The position numbers were made by a program, and so were the translations under genes. Positions 1-10,244 of a stretch of 64,000 nt of DNA are shown in pieces. Every line of letters starts with the position of its first letter. The stretch's first letter is position 1. This stretch comes from Lepidurus packardi (taxonomy: Eukaryota > Arthropoda > Branchiopoda > Notostraca > Triopsidae). The notes below the pieces were generated by a model that searched no databases, was not told where the DNA came from, and saw only the letters and a program-made list of their open reading frames with translations. The stretch spans positions 248,001 to 312,000 of the forward strand of contig JAKZAN010000007.1 of NCBI GenBank assembly GCA_023053545.1. Reading direction: 5' to 3'.

Positions 1-29
1 CACGATAACCCATTGCATAGAAACTGGAG

Positions 30-2777
30 ATGCGCGTCCGATCCATGTCCCTCTTCGTCGAGCTGCCCGTGTGGAGAGAGATCATCCAGAACGAAGTAGA
101 CGAAATGTTGAAGATGGGCGTCGTCGAGCCCTCTAATAGTCCCTGGGGGTTCCCTGTAGTCCTAGTCCGTAAAAAGGATGGCACGCCCCGGTTTTGCGTC
201 GATTATCGTCGACTTAACGATGTGACGCGCAAGGATGTATATCCCTTGCCACGTGTTGATGATGTCCTCGATCAACTCGCGGGTTCCCAGTATTTCACGA
301 CCTTGGATTTGTACCGTGGATATTGGCAACTGAAAATAGAACCCACCGATAGGGAGAAGACTACTTTTAATACCCCGGATGGCCTTTTTCAGTTCCGTTG
401 AATGCCTTTCGGGCTTTGCAATGCCCCTGCTTCGTTCCAACGTCTGCTTGACCGAATCTTGGGGCGTCTCAAATGGGAGACGTGTCTAGTCTACCTGGAT
501 GATGTGTTAATATCTTCGAAGGACTTCCCGGAACATTTGAAAAGACTACAGGCTGTCCTTCAAGTCCTCCAACCATCCGGGTTGCGTCTGAATCCCAAGA
601 AATGTCTGTTTGGGAGTCATGCCACTGTCTACTTGGGTCATCTGCTTGACCGGGAGGGGATACGCCCAGACCCAGCGAAGATAGAAGCCCTTCTGGATTA
701 CCCGAGTCCCCGGAACTTGCGTGAAGTCCGTGCGTTTCTCGGATTATCCTCCTACTATAGGCGGTTCATAGATAACTTTGCCGCAGTATCTAGTCCCCTT
801 ACCTCGCTGCTAAAGAAGAATGCATTGTGGAAATGGGATCTGCTACAAGAAGAAGCCTTTTTGAATCTCATTCAAGCTCTAAGTCACGCCCCTACGCTCG
901 CACATTTCCATGAAGACGCGGTTACCATCCTGCGTACTGACGCTAGTGGCGAAGGCCTTGGTGCTGTGTTGGCGCAGGTGATAGACGGTTGTGAACGAGT
1001 CGTTAGCTACTGTAGTCGTCGACTAACCCCCCAGGAAAAGAAGTGGCATTCCAACGAATTGGAGTGCTTGGCCGTAGTTTGGGCCGTGCAGAAATGTCGA
1101 CCATATCTCCTTGGCCGGCGGTTCCAACTTGAAACGGATAATACCGCCACGACGTGGCTGTTTAAAAAGCGGAATCTGAATGGGAAATTTGCCAGATGGG
1201 TCCTGGCGTTACAGGAATATCAATTCGACATTGTTCACTTGCGTGGGACCAAGAACGTAGTAGCCGACGCTTTGTCTCGTGTCCCTATGTCCATCAAGGA
1301 GTCGGTGTCAACCGATCATCCGACTCAACTAATAGCGGTAATTAGTACGAAAACCGATGCGATGCTGATACAACAAAGAAGCGATCCCATGTTGAAAAGT
1401 TGGATCGGACTGTTGGAAAGTCCTAACCCCCCTGCGACCGTGACTACTCAGTTTGAAATCAAAGACGGCGTTCTATATCGGCGGGCCCTTGGTCCTGGTC
1501 GTCGATACCTTCTCGTGGTACCGAGATCGATGCGGCGGAAAACTCTGGAAGAAAACCATACCGGGTTGTCGGGCGGTCATTTCGGCGAACGGAAGACCTT
1601 AGCTAAACTACAATTACGATTTTGGTGGCCCCGAATGGCCCGTCATGTCCAACTATTCGTCAGGAGCTGTTTCCCATGTCAAATCCACAAGTTACCAACT
1701 GGTAAACAACACGGTTTACTGCAACCAATACCAAATCCATCAATCCCGTTTAACACCGTGGGAATCGACCACGTCGGTCCTCTCCAGGAGACTTGCCGGG
1801 GAAATAAACACCTTATAGTCCTAGTAGACTACAACACTCGATGGGTGGAGGCATCGGCCGTCCCCGATACGACCGCGGCGGTAGCGGCTGAGTTTCTACG
1901 GCATGTTATTTTCCGGCATGGCGCCCCAGAGAAATTAATCAGCGATCGTGGTACAGCGTTCACGGCTCAGCTCTTCGAGGAGGTGTTAATTCAGTTGGGT
2001 ATCCGACATGCTATGTCTTCCGCGTATCATCCGCAGACAAACGGGCTCTGTGAGCGGACAAACCAAACCTTGGCGAGAACCATTGCCCTTTGCGTGGGTT
2101 CACACGAAGAGGATTGGGATTTATTCTTACCGCATGCGGTCTTCGCTATAAATACCGCAGAACAAGAGACCACCCGATATTCGCCTTTCGAACTCATTTA
2201 CGGTCGTGCTCCCGTGTTGCCAGAACACACGCAATACCCTTGGCCGGAGGAGGCCGCGGTAAGTTATGCCGAGTTTCACGAATACGTACAATCGATTCGG
2301 GGTATCGCCTCACAGCGCACCCGACAAGCGCAAACCCGTCAGACTCGCCAATACAATCAACGCCGTAAACCTGCTCCTTGCTATCAGCCAGGTGACTTAG
2401 TCTTCGTGTCCCGTCCACGTTGTGGGGGCAAAAGGATTCGAAAATTCCAGCCCAGGTTTCGGGGCCCCTTCCGTGTACTGAAACCCCTAACTCCGGTGAC
2501 TTATCAAGTCGGTGACCTCCCTGGAAGATGTACTCGTCGTATATACCGCCTCTTTCCAGCCCACGTCAGCCAGATGAAACTCTTCCGGGCTGGTTACCAA
2601 AGTAGTACCTCCAGCGAAAGTAGCTCCTCTAGTGAAGATGAGTGTAGTAGGACAAATGCCGATCCTCCGGATGGAAATGCTACCGTAGTGGCGGCCCCCT
2701 TATCTCCATCCGCATTCACCCGTGTTGGGCGTGCAATCAGACGACCCAAGCATTTAAGCGCGTACGACACCTCATAA
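30..2777 (+). pseudogene. Gypsy A pol: reverse transcriptase, RNase H, integrase; broken
   Basis: Domains in order: RT with YLDDV near base 495; RNase H with RTDASGEG near 930 and the ELEC and ETDN motifs after it; integrase HHCC zinc finger (about 1555-1690); integrase DDE core with D near 1767, D in SDRGTAF near 1945 and E in CERTNQ near 2053; GPY/F module FRGPFRVLK near 2455. A TGA at 399-401 falls in the RT between QFR and MPFGL, the same frame on both sides. Upstream, bases 35-79 read the expected RT N-terminus in another frame, so a small indel in the GA run near 74-80 is a second break. The 791 codons after the TGA are uninterrupted. The tail is serine-rich (2596-2650). It is a recently dead copy. 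Confidence 0.9.
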
Positions 2778-3126
2778 TTAGTTCCTTTCATTTCGTTTCT
2801 TGTTCCAAGTGGCTGCTATCGTCATAAATGTTAAAGCAAATGTCGTTACCCTGTGATTCATGATTTGTTGTTCCCCCTTGAGAATGGTTTAATATAGTTG
2901 CCGAGGGCGGCAAGGTCGGTCAGGAAAGGCCGAGTGTGACGGCTCGCCCTGGACCCGGTATCGCTCGCCGTCCCTAGAGGGCAGGACAGTCGGTAACGGG
3001 GGATTATACTGATATTGGGGGGGGAAGGCGGCGCTGGTCTGGGTTGGACGTCCTGAGTGTTTAACAATACACGACCGCTGGTTTCCTTTAATTTAATATC
3101 ACGTGTACTTAGTGAGCGTGCCACAA
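2778..3126 (+). repeat. Probable 3' LTR / 3' non-coding end of Gypsy A
   Basis: This non-coding stretch lies between the pol stop and the Harbinger coding sequence and is more GC-rich than its surroundings (gccgagggcggcaaggtcgg near 2900). The position fits a 3' LTR, but the 5' LTR is outside the window, so the exact LTR start cannot be seen. Confidence 0.5.
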
Positions 3127-3130
3127 TAGC

Positions 3131-3854
3131 ATGAAGAGGAAGGAGTGTCTTTTTAAAGAACTTCAAAATAAAATGTTGGCAAATGGATTCCCCCGTGCTT
3201 GGGAACAAATCCGTGAAAAAATCAAGAATCTGAAAAGGGAATATCGGGATTCCCTTAAGGCAATCTCACAGAGTGGAGCCGGGGACCTCGAAACAGACGA
3301 AAATATCTTCTTTGATGATATGCACGACATACTGGGGCGTCGTCCGTCTTCGAATCCAGTTGAGATATTGGATTCGGTGTCCCCGGTTTCACCTATGCCT
3401 CCTTCCGTCACTCCTACAGAGGACTTAGCTCAAAGATCAGCTTTGGCCAGCGAATCTGACGGTAACTAGTTTAGTCAATACAAGGACGTAAATGATTATT
3501 ATACAAATACTAGAGACGGGCTGCGAACTCCCAACCCCTCCTATTAGAAAGCGGAGGAAACAGGAGGACACGAGAATGGCCTCCTTGGATTCTGTACTCC
3601 ATACTCTAGTCGAACGCGACGCAGAATACCTGGAACATCAGCGGGAGATCCTCAAGACTTTAACTGATTGGAAAGAGAAAGAAGAGGAACGTCACAAAAG
3701 AGAAGAGGAACGTTTAGCAAGGGATGAAGAATGGCGCCCCAGGGAAGAAGAGCGCTTGAGAAAGGATGAGGAACGAAAGGACAAAATATTAGAATTGATG
3801 GCCATGTTGGTAGAAAATTCGAAAGAGAAAGAGACTCGTCCTAAGCGCAAATGA
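3131..3854 (+). pseudogene. Harbinger 1 SANT/Myb-like accessory protein, N-terminus lost, two exons
   Basis: Exon 3131-3461, a 52-nt intron 3462-3513 (gtaact...actag) and exon 3514-3854 join in frame to 223 codons. The first part holds only the second half of the SANT-like domain (WEQIREKIKNLKREYRD); the first helix is missing, consistent with the Gypsy insertion just upstream. The second exon encodes a basic stretch (RKRRK) followed by a strongly charged EEER/DEER coiled coil and a lysine-rich end. In this superfamily the SANT protein helps bring the nuclease to the nucleus and to the element ends. Compare the homologue at 45696-46683, which keeps the N-terminal half. Confidence 0.8.
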
Positions 3855-3932
3855 ACATATTTCTACTTTCTTGCAGTACAATAAAACAGTTCAACATTTA
3901 CGTATTGTTTTGTGTTTAGTATTCCATCAATC

Positions 3933-5393
3933 TTAATCTACATTTGCACACAGAGCATTCCTTACGGCATCCGGCAACGTGGTGGCTGGTCTGCAGTTAG
4001 GGTCTGGTTCCTGAACATTTTGGGGAACTTCGTTGGGTCTGATTTGAAAGCATGAATCGAAGAAGTCACCTTGCTCTTCGCATATGTTATGCAGAATGCA
4101 GCAAGCGTATATAATCCGATTTATTCGTCGGATGTTGGTGTCGTTCCTTTTAAGAAGACACCGCCAGCGCCCTTTCAGCTTGCCAAATGTCCTCTCGACA
4201 ACCATTCTGTTGCTGCTGAGAATGTTGTTAAACCTCTCTTTCTCAGCAGTAAGGTTGTGAGTTGGGTACGGCTTCATTAGCCAGGAAAGAAGTGGGTAAG
4301 CTGCGTCCCCAATTATGTAATATGGGATGTTTACACCGTTGATTCTTTTGGTTTGGTTCGGGAACAACTTTTTCTGCTGACCAAGCTGGTAAAGTTGGCT
4401 GTGCGCTAGTATTCTAGCATCATGCACTGAGCCAGGCCAGCCGACATTAGTGTTTATGAAGCGTCCTTGAAAGTCAACGACAGCTTGCAGAACAACGGTA
4501 TAGCCCCCCTTTCGTACGCAATAATAGTCACTGGGGTATTCAGTGGGAGCTAAGATGGGGATGTGAGTACCATCTATTGCACCAACACACTGGGGCATTT
4601 TTCTCCGTCTGAAATTTGAGACACTGCCCTGAAGCGCACGGTCATCAGGCATTTTGATGATCAAGTTCCCTAATATGACCACTAAACAATCGCATGTTTC
4701 GTGAAAAGCACGCCATGCCGTGCTCCTACCTATGCCAAATATGTGGGAGAGAGATCTGAATTCAATGTTGGTGCCAAGACGCCATAACGTCAAGGCAACA
4801 CGTTTTTCGCAGCTGACAGGAACGCGAAAACTTGTAACCTTCTTTGAAATTGTTTCACGTAAGAGATTACAGATATAATGAAACGTACGACGAGTTACGC
4901 GTAGGTTAAGTTTCCACTCTTTGTCAGTCCAAAGCCGGTTCATAATATCTGACCAAAAAGTTTCAGCACGCTTTACTCTCCAAAGTGATCTATGCGACGC
5001 TTTTGTTGCCATAACCTTGCAAATCATATTGACAAGCAACAACATCCTTCTGCGACGAATTGCAGTGATGTTCAGCAAAGCAATCATAAGCTCCATATCG
5101 TTGCTTTCATTTATTTGATCCGAAAGAAGGTGAGAGGGAAGGGGAAGAGCAGGCGTTAGTGGATCTAATTGTAAAGTACATTTAGAAATAAATATTACTG
5201 TATAATTTACAAATATTACTGCGATGGGTCGATAAAAAGCTCCATAGTTTGTAAACGAAAAGAAACATAACGTTTTCGTCCATAGCAAATCTCGGATGCG
5301 GTTTCTCCTTATGTTGTTTTTATGTTTCAATTGTTGTTGTTTACATATTTCTAGTGTGATATAAGGTAATACAGTCCGATTAAACGATTTCAA
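3933..5393 (-). CDS. HARBI1-like DDE transposase (Harbinger 1)
   Basis: Uninterrupted 486-codon frame encoding a DDE_Tnp_4/HARBI1-type nuclease, the enzyme that cuts and joins the element ends. Catalytic residues lie in AIDGTHIPI (about residue 270), GSVHDARIL (about 320) and VVERTFGKLKGRW (about 400). An HTH-like segment (SHIFGIGRSTAWRAF) precedes the core. The first ~80 residues look unlike the family. A splice acceptor (ttacaattag) just before the codons for DPLTPALP suggests the real protein begins with a short spliced first exon, or at the internal Met of MELMIALL. This is the only open Harbinger nuclease here, but its partner gene is truncated, so the copy is probably not self-sufficient. 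Confidence 0.88.
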   Translation of the reverse strand: MKSFNRTVLPYITLEICKQQQLKHKNNIRRNRIRDLLWTKTLCFFSFTNYGAFYRPIAVIFVNYTVIFISKCTLQLDPLTPALPLPSHLLSDQINESNDMELMIALLNITAIRRRRMLLLVNMICKVMATKASHRSLWRVKRAETFWSDIMNRLWTDKEWKLNLRVTRRTFHYICNLLRETISKKVTSFRVPVSCEKRVALTLWRLGTNIEFRSLSHIFGIGRSTAWRAFHETCDCLVVILGNLIIKMPDDRALQGSVSNFRRRKMPQCVGAIDGTHIPILAPTEYPSDYYCVRKGGYTVVLQAVVDFQGRFINTNVGWPGSVHDARILAHSQLYQLGQQKKLFPNQTKRINGVNIPYYIIGDAAYPLLSWLMKPYPTHNLTAEKERFNNILSSNRMVVERTFGKLKGRWRCLLKRNDTNIRRINRIIYACCILHNICEEQGDFFDSCFQIRPNEVPQNVQEPDPNCRPATTLPDAVRNALCANVD

Positions 5394-5528
5394 ATATCAA
5401 TATATGGTTAAAGTCGATACCAATCCTAACCCGGTTACATATTTTATGTGCCAATGGGAACACGTGTTAGGCCAACCCGGGTTACGCTAACTCAACACCG
5501 GTGTTAGGTTTGCAGTGGGAACACAGCC

Positions 5529-5828
5529 TTAGAGTATAAAGACTTCTGCAACATTGTCGAGTTCGTTCTCTGCCAACCAGGCACTACGTCCCCCGTTGAG
5601 CGTATTTTCTCCGTAATGAACGGCATGTGGACAAAAGATAAGTCGAGATTAAGCGTAGAAACCATGAGAGCTATGCTGACAGTGAGACAGAACAGTGCAC
5701 TGGATTGTGAACATTTCTACGACAAAATAGTGAAAGACCGAAAGCTACTGAAGAGCATTTCTTCATCGACGAAGTATTCCTGGGCTCGTAGAGGTGAGAC
5801 GGAATCTCCTTCTACCTCTACTGAATAG
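5529..5828 (+). pseudogene. hAT transposase C-terminal dimerisation domain, partial
   Basis: One frame from the TTA at 5529 to the stop before 5829 encodes the hAT C-terminal hallmark: LEYKDF, then FVLCQPGTTSPVERIFSVMN and SRLSVETMRAMLTV. It is followed by a short serine/threonine-rich tail. The catalytic part of the transposase is absent, since Harbinger 1 cuts the gene at 5528/5529. It is most like ZMYM/ZBED-type hAT proteins of animals. Confidence 0.85.
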
Positions 5829-5967
5829 AGCAACACAAAAAACTATTTGGCACCAATCAAACATGAGCGAAAATTGAAGGTAAGTTAATTTTTTTCCGTT
5901 GTCCCGTTTTGTCCCGTTTTCATGACTGAAATGTCCCGTTTTTGAGTCAGGGAAATATGGTCACCCT
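5529..5967 (+). mobile_element. hAT transposon fragment: 3' end with terminal repeat
   Basis: It contains the hAT C-terminal dimerisation coding end plus the 3' terminus. Tandem gtcccgtttt motifs near 5900-5945 precede the terminal tatggtcaccctac, the reverse complement of the common hAT end (C/T)AGGGTGACCATA. The left part is missing because Harbinger 1 interrupts it at TTA 5529-5531. Immediately after the end, SAMD3-like coding sequence begins mid-motif (ACC TAT TGG), so this hAT was inserted into that gene. Confidence 0.85.
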
Positions 5968-6063
5968 ACCTATTGGGCACAGCGTAAGATGATAGAAAGC
6001 GAACCTCGTGTGCCCTACCTAACAATGAAGGAGGAGTTTCCTTTCTTGTTTGAACAGAGGTAA
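5968..6063 (+). pseudogene. SAMD3-like transposon protein fragment (copy 3)
   Basis: About 30 codons read TYWAQRKMIE...EEFPFLFEQR, matching the TYWTQRQLIE...EFPFL and TYWYQRKLIE...KFPFLF segments of the proteins at 15292-16981 and 24053-25820. A gtaatt donor-like site follows FEQR. The upstream part of the gene is hidden behind the hAT/Harbinger/Gypsy stack. The downstream 700 bp show no further match, so this is a remnant of a third member of the family, in the same orientation as copies 1 and 2. Confidence 0.75.
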
Positions 6064-6760
6064 TTGTATTATAGTATTTATACATTTTTACAGCTTTTAC
6101 AGCTTTCCTTGTTATTGTATGCCAATTTTAGTAGTAAAGTTTACTAACCCGATTTCTCTGTAAATATAAGACCAATACTTGTCTTTTTTTAAAGAAATCG
6201 TAGTAATTTAACCTACCTACTAGCTGTTAAATAACTATTTTACTCCGTAATCGATTTCATTGTGACTCTCTTTGTAAAAAGACAATTCTTATCGTAATTT
6301 TACACTTTCTAAGAATAATCTTACTCACCTACTCTTTATAAAATTAAAAGTTCTAATCGTTATTGACTTCCTTCTGACTTTTTTCTGAAAATATGCTACT
6401 TTTGATTATTTTAGAATTTTCATAATAATTTCATTTGCATTTTCTTTCCACGGAATAACAATGAAATTCCCAACAGCAGCTTTTCTGTAGGACATAAAAC
6501 GTTCGAAAACGCATGGAGTTGGGGCACATACTCCATGAGCTAACAATGAAATTCTGTACAGCGTAAGCCTTGCTGTAGGATAGAAACGTTCGAAAACTCA
6601 CAATCCAGGGGTAACGACTCATTTAACCTTGGTAAGGGACAGTTAGTTTTGGAATCGCCAACTGCCGTGTTGTTCAAGCTGTCAATTAAAACGCAGACCA
6701 TTATTTTGAAAGAAGTCGTGATTTTTTGCTCCACTTTCCAGAGAAAGGTAAGATTACAAC
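6064..6760. other. AT-rich non-coding remnant
   Basis: No convincing coding sequence. Two related segments near 6455-6515 and 6540-6600 share aacaatgaaattc and cgttcgaaaac, suggesting an old local duplication. It probably represents the decayed 3' tail of copy 3, but no CACTG end is visible here. Confidence 0.4.
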
Positions 6761-6925
6761 TGTAACATCGTGCTAAGCAGCCAACAGAGGGCAGCACGGG
6801 AATGAGGATGGTAAATACACGGACATAACAGAGAGCAGGAGTGTGATAAAAAGCTCCCCGATTATCGTCGAGTAAACGACCCATCGGTGTGTTAAATTAT
6901 TATATTTGAGTAAACAAATATTACA
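6761..6925 (+). repeat. 5' LTR of the Mag-like element
   Basis: 165-bp terminal direct repeat, TGTAAC...TTACA, identical base for base by reading to the copy at 10245-10409. The internal gtgtgataaaaagc could contain a TATA-like core, but I cannot fix the U3/R/U5 limits. Confidence 0.93.
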
Positions 6926-6943
6926 TTGGCGACGAGGATAAAC
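6926..6943 (+). other. Primer binding site of the Mag-like element
   Basis: ttggcgacgaggataaac directly follows the 5' LTR. The tggcg start pairs with the CGCCA end of a tRNA, as expected for minus-strand priming. I cannot name the tRNA from this alone. Confidence 0.7.
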
Positions 6944-6988
6944 TGGGAAGGCCATCAGTCAGGTAAATAACGAGGACTAAATCTGGAC

Positions 6989-9952
6989 ATGGCATTGGCA
7001 TTACCTCTTTTCGAAAAATTCCACGTGGGGAGTGATCCGCAGACGGCTGGAGTTAGGTGGCCTAAATGGGTGGCTGAGTTCGAAAACCTAATGATTGCCC
7101 TAGATATTGTTCCAGAACACATTCGGAACGTAGCAGAGAAATTCGCGGCCGATAGAAGACGATTAGCTCTCATGCGCTATTACGCAGGTGCAGAGGTTGC
7201 AGCCATATGCGACACAACTCCTGGAAATCCTGAAGAAAAGAATACGTATACCAAAATGAAGCCATTATTACATGCGTATTTCGTCCCGAAGAAGAATATA
7301 GAATTGGAGGTCTACAAGTTCCGTCAGACTTCCCAAGAAGAAGGAGAAAGCATGGACGCCTTCGCTACCAGACTGCGCGAGCACGCTGCCAGATGTGAAT
7401 TCATGGATCAAGACCAACAGATCAAGTTGCAGATCATTCAAGGATGCCGATCAAGCACTTTTCGCAAAGTATGTTTTCGTGATCAGTTGTCGTTATCCAA
7501 AATGCTAGAACACGCAAGATCGTCAGAGGCAGCAACAAAGTACGATGATAGTCTCCGCAAATCATCAACCAACTCAACGCAAGCTCTCAAGACACAAATA
7601 CCATCAAGACAAGAAAAGGCTCGAACAACGAGCAGGGGCATCTGTAGAAACTGTGGCGACCCGTGGCCACATAGTAGAACGACACCGTGCAAGATGCAAG
7701 GAAAATGTCGCAATTGTGGAAGGAGCTGGCCACACCCACCCGACAAACCATGCCCCGCAAAAGGAAGAGTCTGCTCTAGCTGTGGGAAAGTAAACCATTT
7801 CGCACAACAATGCCGGAAGAAAACTCAGCAAAGCGGACGCAAAGAAGTCAAGCAGCTAACTGAAGAGCGGTCATCAAGTGACGAATCCGTATTAGCTGTA
7901 AGAAACAAGCCAGACCCAAGACCAACTGCAGAAATCAAGCTATGTGGGTCAAATATCAAGATGATGATCGATACCGGTTCGACGTGCAACCTAGTCGACA
8001 CTGGAGTATATAGCAAGCTGGCCCATGCCCCGCCCCTCACGCCAAACCGAAGCACAGTTAGGGCATACGGCAGCAAAGAAATTGGAATTGAAGGATCTTT
8101 CACAGCGCGATTGAAGTCGAAACACGCCTCAATCCAAACAACAGTATTTGTAAGCTCCGATCATCAGGCAGACTGTCTACTAGGATACGAGACAGCAAAA
8201 GCGCTGGGTTTAGTCCACATCTCCAACGCAGTAACAATGGATCCCGGATATCAGTACCTGAGAGACATGTTTCCCCAACTGTTCCAAGGTATTGGAAAAC
8301 TCCGGAATCACCAAGTCAAACTACACATAGACCCTTCGGTACCTGCGGTCACTAGAAAGCACCGACGTGTGGGTTTTCACCTTCGCAAAGCGATGTCGGA
8401 GGAAATCGACCGACTTCTAAAAGAAGACATCATCGAGCAAGTCCTAGACGGTCCGACACCATGGGTTTCGCCGTGTATTATGGTGCCGAAACCAAAGCAG
8501 CCTGGAAAGTTCAGAGTATGTGTCGATATGCGCGCACCGAACTTGGCAATTTTAAGGACCAGGCATGTAATCCCAACTGTAGAGGACCTAATCGTTGACC
8601 TGAACGGCGCACGGTTCTTTACAAAGCTGGATATGAACCAGGGATATCATCAGCTCGAATTACATCCGCAATCACGCTACATCACGACTTTCGCTACGCA
8701 CCAGGGCCTGTTCAGGTATAAAAGGCTCAACTTTGGAGTCAATTGCGCGTCGGAAATTTTTGACGACATCATCCGTCAAATCGTAAATGGCATCTCAGGA
8801 GTAGTCAACCGTAGTGACGACATCCTCGTCACTGGGAAAACCAAGAACGAGCATGACAGAAACCTTAAAGAAGTGCTCCAACGTCTCGCCAAAAAACAGC
8901 TTACACTAAAGTTTGACAAATGTGAGTTTGGGAAGACGAGCATCACATTTTATGGTTTGAACTTTAGCGCCGATGGTCTGGCACCTGATATGGTGAAAAC
9001 GAAAGGCTTACTCCGAGAAAAAGTCTGGTTCCCAAATTTGGATCAACTGGTTGAAAACAAAATCAGCAATTGTATTCCATGTCAAGCTTGCACGAACACG
9101 AATCAACCAGAGCCCCTCCTAATGTCGAGCTTACCTGCCAAACCGTGGACCGAAGTTAGCGCTGATTTCGCAGAGATGCCGAACGGGGATTACCTTCTAG
9201 TTGTTTATGACGACTATTCACGCTACCCCGTTGTCAGTAAGGTCACAACGACGTCAACAGCAGCCGTGACACCGAAGCTAGAAGAAATATTTGCGTTATT
9301 CGGCATAAATGAAGTTGTCAAGACCGATAACGGTCCGCCGTTCAACGGTGCAGAATTTGCTCAGTTTGCGATAAGCATGAATTTCCATCATCGCAAAGTC
9401 ACGCCACTTTGGCCCCAGACAAATGGCGGAGTTGAAAGATTTATGAGAACCTTAAAAAAGGCTCTTCGCTGTGCAGTTGCCGAGGGAGCCAACTGGCGAC
9501 ATCGAATCTCAAACTTCCTATTAGACTACCGTGCCTCACCTCATCCTAGCTCAGGTGCATCGCCCGGTTCCATGCTATTCGGAAGACCAATGCGAACAAG
9601 GCTTCCACAAGTCCGCGCAGCTCTATCCGAGGATGAAATCCGCAACAAGGACACGGCCTACAAGAACAAGATAAAGAACTACGCTGACAAGAAGTCGAAG
9701 CATCGCGTCTTCGAAGTGGGCGATACCGTTCTATTAAGACGCGACAGAATCTCGAACAAACTGCAGACTCCGTATGAGACACGTCCATTCATGGTCACCA
9801 AGATAAACGGTACTATGGTCACTGCGGTGAACGAACATCGTTGCGTCACCAGGAACATAAGCTTCTTCCGGAAAATAAGTGGTGGCATTCCTGCAGGTGA
9901 ACCAAATCCAAATGAAGAGATGGAAGAGGAACCTAGTACCACCATTTTTTAA
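6989..9952 (+). CDS. Gag-Pol polyprotein of Mag-like element, lacking RNase H and integrase N-terminus
   Basis: 987-codon frame starting at ATG 6989, after the PBS. Gag occupies residues 1-~200. CCHC-type knuckles follow (CRNCGDPWPH..C, CRNCGRSWPH..C, CSSCGKVNHFAQQC; ~216-277), then an aspartic protease with MIDTGST (~326) and a reverse transcriptase (~477-670). The usual FADD motif is replaced by RSDDILV (~607). RT runs directly, in frame, into integrase at KTKGLLREKVWFP (~670), skipping the RT thumb/connection, RNase H and the first half of the HHCC finger. The integrase triad follows: SADFAE (~724), KTDNGPPF (~778), GGVERF (~813), then a C-terminal DTVLLRRDR segment. Comparison with full-length family members implies roughly 300 missing residues removed without a frame break. 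Confidence 0.92.
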   Translation: MALALPLFEKFHVGSDPQTAGVRWPKWVAEFENLMIALDIVPEHIRNVAEKFAADRRRLALMRYYAGAEVAAICDTTPGNPEEKNTYTKMKPLLHAYFVPKKNIELEVYKFRQTSQEEGESMDAFATRLREHAARCEFMDQDQQIKLQIIQGCRSSTFRKVCFRDQLSLSKMLEHARSSEAATKYDDSLRKSSTNSTQALKTQIPSRQEKARTTSRGICRNCGDPWPHSRTTPCKMQGKCRNCGRSWPHPPDKPCPAKGRVCSSCGKVNHFAQQCRKKTQQSGRKEVKQLTEERSSSDESVLAVRNKPDPRPTAEIKLCGSNIKMMIDTGSTCNLVDTGVYSKLAHAPPLTPNRSTVRAYGSKEIGIEGSFTARLKSKHASIQTTVFVSSDHQADCLLGYETAKALGLVHISNAVTMDPGYQYLRDMFPQLFQGIGKLRNHQVKLHIDPSVPAVTRKHRRVGFHLRKAMSEEIDRLLKEDIIEQVLDGPTPWVSPCIMVPKPKQPGKFRVCVDMRAPNLAILRTRHVIPTVEDLIVDLNGARFFTKLDMNQGYHQLELHPQSRYITTFATHQGLFRYKRLNFGVNCASEIFDDIIRQIVNGISGVVNRSDDILVTGKTKNEHDRNLKEVLQRLAKKQLTLKFDKCEFGKTSITFYGLNFSADGLAPDMVKTKGLLREKVWFPNLDQLVENKISNCIPCQACTNTNQPEPLLMSSLPAKPWTEVSADFAEMPNGDYLLVVYDDYSRYPVVSKVTTTSTAAVTPKLEEIFALFGINEVVKTDNGPPFNGAEFAQFAISMNFHHRKVTPLWPQTNGGVERFMRTLKKALRCAVAEGANWRHRISNFLLDYRASPHPSSGASPGSMLFGRPMRTRLPQVRAALSEDEIRNKDTAYKNKIKNYADKKSKHRVFEVGDTVLLRRDRISNKLQTPYETRPFMVTKINGTMVTAVNEHRCVTRNISFFRKISGGIPAGEPNPNEEMEEEPSTTIF

Positions 9953-10196
9953 ACTCAACCTCCGCGCGCCGATATACCAACTGAAGACCAACCTCCAGAC
10001 GCCGGTAATGTCAGACGAAGCGGTCGAGAGCATCACCGACCTCGAAGATACGAAGATTTCGTGTTATATTAATAATCCTCACTTTTGTATTGTTTAAATA
10101 ATTTAAGTTCTGGTCATCCGCTTAAAGAAAGTGTGAATCACAATTTTGATCTGTTTGTATGATGGTCTCAAGCGGAAACCAGTCACAATTATTCTA

Positions 10197-10236
<40 letters not shown>

Positions 10237-10244
10237 AATAGCAT

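Larger units (their letters stand above)
1..3126 (+). mobile_element. Ty3/Gypsy LTR retrotransposon A, 5' part outside window
   Basis: The window opens inside reverse transcriptase and runs through RNase H and integrase to a probable 3' LTR. The left LTR, gag and protease lie upstream of base 1. The right limit is set by the sudden start of Harbinger SANT-gene coding sequence (3131 on), with the last retroelement-like bases reading gtgccaca near 3126. The element therefore appears to have inserted into the Harbinger element that resumes at about 3127. The right boundary is inferred, because the matching 5' flank and target duplication are not in the window. Confidence 0.8.
3127..5528. mobile_element. 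PIF/Harbinger DNA transposon 1, left part cut off by Gypsy A
   Basis: Two convergent genes typical of PIF/Harbinger are present: a SANT/Myb-like DNA-binding protein on + and a DDE nuclease on -. The right end reads gcagtgggaacacagcc, ending at 5528, and is followed by TTA (5529-5531), the usual 3-bp Harbinger target. The hAT reading frame resumes immediately with TTA-GAG-TAT. The left end, which should read ggctgtgttcccactgc inward, is not visible; it presumably lies beyond Gypsy A, upstream of the window. Confidence 0.85.

Noticed and set aside
399..401. In-frame TGA in Gypsy A as programmed readthrough or recoding
   Set aside because: A second break (frame change near bases 74-80) shows ordinary decay, and the TGA is inside the RT domain rather than at a gag/pol border.
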